Assembly: GCF_029962835.1 (NCBI RefSeq)
Contig: NC_080577.1
Span: 27,262,501-27,326,500, forward strand
From: Magnolia sinica
Taxonomy: Eukaryota > Streptophyta > Magnoliopsida > Magnoliales > Magnoliaceae
Length of the DNA stretch: 64,000 nucleotides
Direction: 5' to 3'
Shown here: positions 37,665 to 46,511 of the stretch, piece after piece
Layout of the letters: the number at the start of each line of letters is the position of its first letter
Numbering within the stretch: position 1 is the stretch's first letter
The notes under the pieces: model-generated
Told to the model about the DNA's origin: nothing
Databases searched by the model: none
The model's input: the letters and a program-made list of their open reading frames with translations, nothing else
Made by a program: the position numbers and the translations under genes

Positions 37665-40600
37665 CTTGGAATTAAGAAATGTAAGAGAAGAATAGAGTGA
37701 AAGAGTTTTGGGGTGAGAATATTGCAAATGGGGGGAGGTTTGGAAGCCTTCTTATAGACAATTTTTTTTTTTCAAAAAAATTAAATAAAATAATGTGCCA
37801 ACTATTGGCCAATATGCGATCGCATATGCTGTATGCAATCGCATATTTTTGCATATGCAACATATGCAATCGCATGTGTGCCAGATCGCATATGCCATGA
37901 TCGCATATGCGATCTGCATATGGATATGCACCTATGTGATTGCATATGCGGTCGCACATGACAACAATGATCTTCGCTTAGAAGTTGGCAATGGAACTAG
38001 AACCATAATTTGGAGATATTGGTGGTGTATCGAAGCTGCTTTTTGTTCCTAGTTTACGGACCTTTTTAGAATTGTGTGGATCCTAAAAGCTCTGTGGCTG
38101 AGATGTTCCAGTGGCAGGGCGAATGCATAACTTGCTGCCCTACTTTCAGAAGAAATTTGAAAGATGATGAAGCTCTCAATTTTGCTCATATTATGGAGTC
38201 TGTCCGCCATTTGTATCTGTCAAGCAGTGATAGATGCACCTGGTGCCCCAATGCAGATGGTAGATGCTCTATGAGGTCCCTTTCTTCTCTCATCTTAAGT
38301 TCCTCCCTTCGACCCCTTATCATTTTTGTAAGCTATGGCCAGCGCGTGTGCCTTTAAACGTTAGGGCTTCTCTTGGATGGCATGCCTTGCCAAAATCTTG
38401 ACAATCGATCAGCTCAACTGTCATGGAATTGCAATGGTTAACAGATGTGTCACGTGTCTTAAAAGCCAAAGAAACTTCCGACCATCTGTTTATCCATTGC
38501 GAGACAGTCCGTAATATCCCGGCACAGGCAGTGTTTGAAATATCGGTATCGTGTTACGTATCACATCCTTCGGATACATATGTATCGGTTATCACATGGG
38601 CTATATCGTTTGTGTCGGGTAATGTATTGCACTTTTTGAGAAACATGGAGGAACATTGGGAAAATGGTTGAATTTTTCAATGAAACTTCAGGGATTGTTA
38701 AAAAAGACCTTAATATACACTTTAAATTCTAACATCTCAAAAAAGAAGTGCACATAATAGGTTTCCTTTGTATAGGGTCCTAAGCTATGCACTGTCTGAC
38801 TGAACTAATGCAACTATATTCAAATTGAATGCATAACGTTTAGAGTGTATTTGTGATCATTTCATCAAACACCCGTAAATACTTCGAAATTAGTCTCAAT
38901 TGACAGCTGTTTGAAGGGGAATTTTGAAAAAAAAATATTTTAATAAATTGTCTTCTTAATTTTAATGAAAAATGATTTTATTTTCAGAAAATTGACGAGG
39001 ACTTAACAAATCAATAGATCAGCCCTCATGCATGCTTGATTTCATGTTTGGAGTGCAAAGTGCTTGGGAGAAATTGGGGACATTTCGAATTATCCCCATT
39101 TTTTTTCCAAATTGGAGCACCTACACTCAAATTTCGAAATTAGAGTGTATGTGATGATCATTTCATCAAAAACTCCTAAATACTTCAAAATTAGTCTCTA
39201 TTGACAGCTAGTTGAAGGAAAATTTTGAAAAAAAAACAAAACATGGAGAACATGAAGAACCAATGGATATCGAAATCAAAGATCCAACTCCATGATTTTT
39301 CATGCAAAACATGAAGCACCAATGGATTTATAACCATTTGACACCGATTTAACATAATCTCATCAAAAAAGGGGATCAAAAATTGAAAATGCTCACCAGA
39401 TCGAACATGTGAGATATTTCACACTACCTGTGCGTTTCGTATCGCACAGGTGGGATACAAGATATATCCTAGGATATATCGGCCGATATCGTTGGTATTT
39501 AAAACATTGGACAAAAGTGCTATCTAATTCTGGGATGAGGTAGATTTTCTTGGGGTTGGTTGCTCAGCTTGTCTCCAGTTGGCCAGTTGGAAATATTATG
39601 TAGGCTGAGATCGTCTATGCAGTGTTATGGTGCGTTTGTTCGGAACAGAATAACAGGATCTTCAATGCCAAAGGTGTCGCTGTGGCAACGTGCAATAAGA
39701 TCATAAAGATGCTAATCAAATGGGCTAGGCTCGATTGTAGACTCAAAGGAATCTCGAAGCACTTATTTCAGAACAATTGGGTCAAATGCCTGCAGTTACA
39801 ATGGGGAAAAACATCTGAGGCAGTCATGCAGTGCCCCTCTAGGAGGACGGTACAAAATTAATCTCAACGGTTGCACCCTTGGTAAGCCAGGCATGCGGGG
39901 ATCGGCAGCACTGTTTTTATTGCAGAGGCTCCATCCTTGTGGAAATCTTGGGTCCGATTGGCATGACAGATTTGCATGTCACAGATGCTAGAGCCGTTTT
40001 CCAAGCTGTTAAGTTGGCAGCTGACCTTCTTTCCTTCCAGCCATCGTTGAAAGGGCTCCGCAATCACTATTAGTTGAGCTAATTCCAAAAACCGTCTCTG
40101 GAGGATGGGATGTTTTATAGACAAGTTGCTGTACTTGGTTAGCAGTTTCAGGATTTCATTTGCAAGAATCAATAGATTGGGGATTGATAGGGCGGATTCT
40201 CTTGCTAAGAAGGGGGTTTTCTTGGAAGCTTGATCTATAGTGGACAGGAGATAATCTCCATGTTGTACTTTTCATGTTGCTTCTTGTTCTTGTTTTGCTG
40301 TTTTGTTCATTAATAAAATCAATACCCTTCAAAAAAGAAGAAAAAAGAAAAGGAAATGCTTACCAAGGGTAGGGTTGGGGAATTCTTGATACCCATTATT
40401 CCATGCAAAGCTGCATAAATGTAAGCTTTTTCCTTTTGGATGTTACCCATTAATGTTGATTGCATACCCATTTAATTCCGAAGCTTATATTCTTTTAAAT
40501 CGGCAAATTTCCTGTGATCCTTTCAAAAATCCCCCAACAAACCCATATAATAATATTATGGCACCTTTTAACCATTCAAATGCCTCTTTGTTGCAATTAA

Positions 40601-43600
40601 GTTATATGGGATAAATGATGGATTTGAATGAGACTAATTTTTTACATTTCAGTGAAGTAAATGCGGGCTTTTTCTACTCAAACGCGGAGCAGAGAGAAAA
40701 GATGGTTGCTGCTGAAAGACGTCAAGTTGATGAAAGAGTTAACAAAATCATTGAACTAAAGAATAAGGTAAAGGAGTTTGTATGCATTCTTCCAGTTGCA
40801 AGTTATTTAGGTGTCGAACAAGAATAATGCAATCTTGAACATGACTTTATGCAGGTTTGCTCTGGCAATGACAACAACTTCATTGTTATCAATCAGAAGG
40901 GAATTGATCCTCCATCACTAGACCTTCTTGCTAGAGCAGGGGTGGGATGTGCCTTCTCTATAGAATATATGCTTTTCATTATTTATTTTTTAAAATTTAC
41001 TTGTGTTTCTTTACTCTTGGTTGTCAACAGTTTCAGTAACCTTCTTTTCATGCCATAATCCTATTTTGGAGTTAATAAATGGTTCAGCTATGCACTTGTT
41101 GCATACCTATTACCTAAACAAGGTTGTGGCCTCATCTGCGTTCTAGACACTATTGGATGGTTTTGTTTCTTACCCCAAGAATATACCATTACTCTGTATT
41201 TTCCAAGACTAGGTTAGAGGAAACTGTGTTTTCTGTCCAAATTCTTTTGAGGAGAATGTTCTCATGGTTAGACTGGGCCCTATTGAATTGATTTTCTGCC
41301 AAGAAAGCCATTTATTTTTCTGTCCAAGTTGTTTTGAGGAGAGTGTTCTCATCGTTAGACTGTGCCCTATTGGATTGATTTTCTGCCAAGAAAACCACTT
41401 GCTAGTCAATTAGTGCCTCTAAACAGTTGGGTGGTTTTTGCTGAACAATGCGCAAACAACTACTTGCTTCTTGCTTTGATTTCTAGTGGTCTCTGGCTGG
41501 TTCAGAGTTCTTTTCCAGACAGGCAAGAAAAATTTTATTCCTTAGTTTTAGACACTTGTTCTTTGCCATAATAGCCAGTCTTCAGAAGCTATTTGCCAAG
41601 TAGTAGAGAGCCATGCTTGATCTCTGCATTTTGGGAAAGTATACAAATGGATTTGAACTGCCATGCATAGGCGCAGTGATGGCAGGTTCATGTCAATAAT
41701 CATATTCGAAATGCCTATTATTGTACTCTGTTTTTGACTTGTTGGCAATCTGATTTTGTAGATAGTTGCTCTACGTAGAGCAAAGAGGAGAAATATGGAG
41801 CGATTGGTTTTGGCTTGTGGAGGGGAGGCTGTCAATTCTGTTGATGACTTGTCTCCAGATTGTCTTGGCTGGGCAGGACTTGTCTATGAGCATGTCCTCG
41901 GGGAAGAAAAATATACTTTTGTGGAGAATGTGAAGAACCCTCATTCTTGTACAATTTTGATAAAAGGTTTATGAGACGGTCCCAATTGCAAGCAGTTTAT
42001 TATTATTATTATCATTATTATTTTGTCATTTATACTTCTATTAGCAGTAGTAACACAACAAATATCACCTTATACTGAAAATCTGATTACTATTTGTCAA
42101 CTCTCATCACTAAATCCTATATTACAGGGCCTAATGATCACACAATTGCTCAAATTAAGGATGCTGTTCGTGATGGACTTAGAGCTGTCAAAAATACAAT
42201 TGAAGATGAAGCTGTTATATTGGTTAGTTTTTCTTTTCCCACTCCTCATCAGTACTTCAGCACTTTATTAATAGTCATGTTTTTTTTTTTTTTTTTGAGA
42301 GGTTAACTAACGGTAAAATGCTTATGATCTGCATTAAATTACAAACTCTTATGTATACTTTATTTTGTCAATTGGTTAATTTAGTAGAATGGTGCAATTG
42401 CATGAGCAAGTTGTCTTATCTTGCATAAAGTTTAAGCATGAGCGATTGCATGTCATCTAGGAAATTGACATTTGATACTTCACATGTATGGCAAATGCTA
42501 TTGATTTTACTATGTTTGCTCATCTGGTGGACGTAACGATCTTTTTACGATTGCTGATATCTTTAGGCTTGTTTGGCTTTGCTAAAAAAAGTGTGTTTTT
42601 TTTTTTTTTTTTGGTTTTTTTGGTTTTTTAAAGAATGCAATTATATTAAAGGGAGCCAAAGCAACCCAAAGGAAAAACAAAAACAAAAAGAGAACAATAA
42701 CAAAACAACAAAGAAAAAGCAGAAAAAGGAAAACAAAGGCAGAAGGAACAGAAAAAAGGACACTATACAACACTAAGCAGGGAAAACCCCCAAGGGCTGG
42801 TGACTGCCAGCCCTTTACAAAGCCAAAGTAGAATAAAAGACATTGCCGTCCGCAGAAGGAAGATTGAGAGCCCAATCGAGAGCGTCTTGCAGCACTTCGG
42901 CTAGCACCCTAAGGGCAAGGACTGATTTTGAAAACATCAAAGATTATGCTCTTTCCAGATAGCCCACAAAACTGTCAGGCCGACGATGTGCCAAAGGCAT
43001 CGAAGTGAGCTGCTGAAGATCTTGCCATGCCAAGTGAAGAGAAGACCAGAAATATCATTGGGCATGACCTTGGAGATCCCAAACTTGGTCATAATGGAGG
43101 ACCAGATTTGAGAAGTGAAGGAGCAATGGAGAAACAGGTTGTTGATGGTCTCGGTTCTGTTGGGGCAGAGGAGACATACATTTGGGAGCACCATGCCCTA
43201 CTTTTGGAGGTTGTCAATCATTAGGATTCTCCCTCTAGCAACGAGCCAAATGTAAGCAACGACTTTGTGTGAGCCTCCATAGAACTAGACGAAGGAAGGG
43301 AAGGCTGAGGTTTGAGAAGAAGGCGAGCCTCACAGCTTTAGGTAGAGGGATTTGGGTGAGCCTCCACAGATGGATGAGGAAATGGGTCTACTCCCAGCAC
43401 GGGACTGATGGCATCAAGAAGCTTTAGAAGGCTCAGCAACTCTTGAAACTCAGAGTCGGCTTTGGGTGGGCCTCTATAGAACCAGACGAAGGAAGGGAAG
43501 GCTGAGGTCCAAGGAGAGGAACCAGCTCTTGCTAGGCTGAAACCCTGCAGTCTTGCCAGAAACCTGTCCTCTAGCCATCGCCTAGTGTAAAGGAAGAGCT

Positions 43601-46473
43601 ATTTATTCCTTAGAAGGGGCTTGAGAGAGGCAGTAACTTTCCAACAGGAAGAGGCACAGTAAAGAGAGGAGGGTTTAGTGAACCAACTACCCTCATCAGA
43701 AACATATTTGCTAGCAATAGTCTCTCCTCAGAAGGGGCTTGAGAGAGGCAGTAACTTTCCAACAGGAAGAGGCACAGTAAAGAGAGGAGGGTTTAGTGAA
43801 CCAACTACCCTCATCAGAACCATATTTGCTAGCAATAGTATCTCTTCACCATCTGCCCCTTTCTGAATAGAAACACCAAACTCATTTGCCAATAATTAAA
43901 ATCTGCCAAGACCTGAATCCCCACACCACCCTCAGTATAGGGTTTGCAAACCTCAGACCAATTGAGCAAGTGGATTTTCTTGCTATCAGAACTACCATTC
44001 CAAAGAAATTCTTTGCCAAAATTCTCCAGCCTAACCGGAATAGACTTCAGGCATCAAAACAAGGAGAGAATAAGTGGGGAGGTTGGAGAGGGCTGATTTA
44101 ATGAGGGTCAAATGACCCCCTACTGGCAGGAAGCGACTTTTCCAAGGGGCCAGTTTGTGCTCCATTCATTCGATGACTGAGACCTGAAGGTGCTTGGGAG
44201 CAAGGTATTTCGTTTCAGTAAAGGTGGCCATAACGGTCACCACCATTACTGATATGGGTATCGGCCATAATGGCCGATACGGGGGTGTAACGATTGTTAC
44301 GACTCCCGTAAGAGTTGAAGATTTTCTTTTGCTCGAAAAATTCTTAAAACATATCTAGAAAATCAAGAATAATGTAGATATTTCAAATATGTATTCATTT
44401 TATTTTTATTAAAAAAAAAAAAAACATGTTTATGGTAGTGTAACGGTCCACTCTTGGGTGAGAGTATTGTATCGGGCTGTCTAGTGAATTGTTTAATATG
44501 ATTATGTCCCTAATGTTTACACATCACAATCAAGCATTAGAACTAGAAATCAGAAAAAAGCATAAATGCTGCTTTTTCAATTTTTTGGAAAAAAGGCTAT
44601 TGGAGAATCTATTCGCTCAAATCACTTCAATCTACAGTTTTAATCTTAAAATCTATGGTAAGAGTGGTCGGAATCTGTTGTAAAATGATATAGGAGAGTT
44701 TTTGGAGTGAGAAAAGTGAAAAAGAGGAGAAAAATGAATTTAAATAGAAAAAAAAAAGAGTCATTGTTTTTCGACCATTATGGGAGCAACGATCGTTATG
44801 CCCTGTAACAGCCTTTATGACCAACGTAACAGTTGATACAGTCTCAAAAAAACTAACTACCCCTTTTCACCCCCGTATCGCATAACGGTCATGGCCATTG
44901 CCTATACGTATCAGCCTTTACGGGTGTATCGTAACAGATACGGAACACCTTGCTTTGGAGGGTGACATACATAGAGAGGCAGATCAAGTTAAGAGGCTGG
45001 AAAGAACCAGCTTTGCAACTGAAGACTTTGGCAAATTCAAGCAAGTGACTATAGAAGAAACATTAATGCCCAGTAATTCGCTTTTGCACAGGTTAATTTT
45101 AAGGCCGGAGACTACTTTGAAACAACGTAGGATTTTGATTCTAAAAATCACTTTTTTAGGCTTTTAGTGTGTTTAGCCACTTAATTAAACAATTTTAGAA
45201 AAAAATCGAAATTTGCGCTTTTTTCTACAATGCCCAGCCCCCCATTTCCTACAGCCGTTTTTTTGCTTCTACAAACTTGCGAAAAGTACTCATAAAAACA
45301 AAAGATCTCTCTCTATTCTTGGAAGGTTTGTTAAATGCACATGAGTGTGGAGCTGTACAGCTACATACATGTGCCATGATGGCGCATAGGCTTGAGATCA
45401 AATCCATCCATCGGTGGGTCTGATTAAGTTTTCCGAAAATTAATCTGGTCCGCTCAGAAGGTGGGCCCTAATACTGGAAACAGGCTGATGGGTTGGAAAA
45501 CTTCAGCCAAGTGTTTTAGAGCCGTACATTTCTTTTGCAAGCTGTGGCCCACTTGACCAATGGATCAACCCAATTCTTGGGCTAGAGCATCAATATAGTG
45601 TATAGTGTTGCCTTTCTAATGGATGGATTGGATCTCGGAACCTACACACCATGATGGCAAATGTATGGTGTGTACATGAATTGCATTGCACATGCGTGTG
45701 CCCTTAGCAAATCTTATCTTAGAGAAGCTGGAGGGAGCCCTCCTCGGCAGCGCTGTGGGGCCCACTGTGATGAACGTGCGGCATCCACTCTGTCCGTCTG
45801 TTTTGCTACATCATGTTAGGTATGACTCTAAAAATGTTGTAGATCCAAGACTTTAGTGGGCCACACCACAGGAAAACAACGGTGATTGACCATTAAAAAC
45901 TTCTTGTGGGCCACAAAAGTTTTGGATCAAGCTTATATTTGTATTTTCCCTTCATCCATGTCTCTGTAACCTTACCAATAGGTTCGATGGCAAATAAACA
46001 TTACAATGGGCCCCAGAAGGTTTTTAATGGTGGGAGTTCAATCACCACTATTTGCCGTAGTGTGGTCCATGTCAGATTTGGGTCTGCTACATTTTTTGGC
46101 TCATACCCTAAAATGAGTTAGCAAAATGGATGGACAATGTGGATATGCAACATTATATCGAGGTGGGGCCACAGTCACGGCCTAACCAAACTGGGTATTT
46201 CAACAACGCATTGATAGGAGACCTTTCTGGCTACGTACTTTAAAAACTCATGATTGTAATCTCCACAGCATCCACGCTTTAAGGATAATCTGTTTTCCTT
46301 TGAATGGGCCACGTCACGGATTGGGCTGATTCTTGGGCCCTATGGTTAAAATGGTGTGACTTACCTGGTGATCGGAGTGGATTTTACTAAACATCACAGT
46401 GAGGCCCACTTCAGCCAGCCACATCTGAAGACCACAAATAAGGCCTGTGCAAACTGGTGTGCAGGAGACCACA

Positions 46474-46511
<38 letters not shown>

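Larger units (their letters stand above)
36310..40357 (+). pseudogene. LINE ORF2 relic: RT, zf-RVT and RNase H parts (intron 7)
   Basis: Plus-strand fragments appear in the right order: RT with [27 protein letters not shown] and YADDTFLF (36380-36620); RT thumb [20 protein letters not shown] (about 36870-36930); an [14 protein letters not shown] segment (37975-38010); zf-RVT with [11 protein letters not shown] (38478-38512); [18 protein letters not shown] (39622-39675) and an RNase H-like tail (39850-40250) ending [13 protein letters not shown]. An A-rich tail follows aataaaatc at 40314-40357. Frameshifts and stops are many. It is split by insertions at 37274-37968 and 38529-39509. The endonuclease and the first half of the RT are missing. 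Confidence 0.8.
42596..45115 (-). pseudogene. LINE ORF2 relic, antisense (intron 11), split by a MITE
   Basis: On the minus strand, [15 protein letters not shown] (45110-45065), then [20 protein letters not shown] (about 44150-44090), a QGLGRF segment, and zf-RVT with [20 protein letters not shown] (43180-43100) and [10 protein letters not shown] follow the order of a plant LINE RT. The 3' end is marked by a poly-A tail (T-run at 42596-42630 on the plus strand). Interrupted at 44201-44951 by a MITE, and internally duplicated at 43613-43848. Frames are broken. Confidence 0.8.

Noticed and set aside
37795-38052. Isoleucine/cysteine/alanine-rich frames with repeated AYA-type words
   Set aside because: Produced by the gcatatgcgatcg array, which reads open in several frames on both strands.
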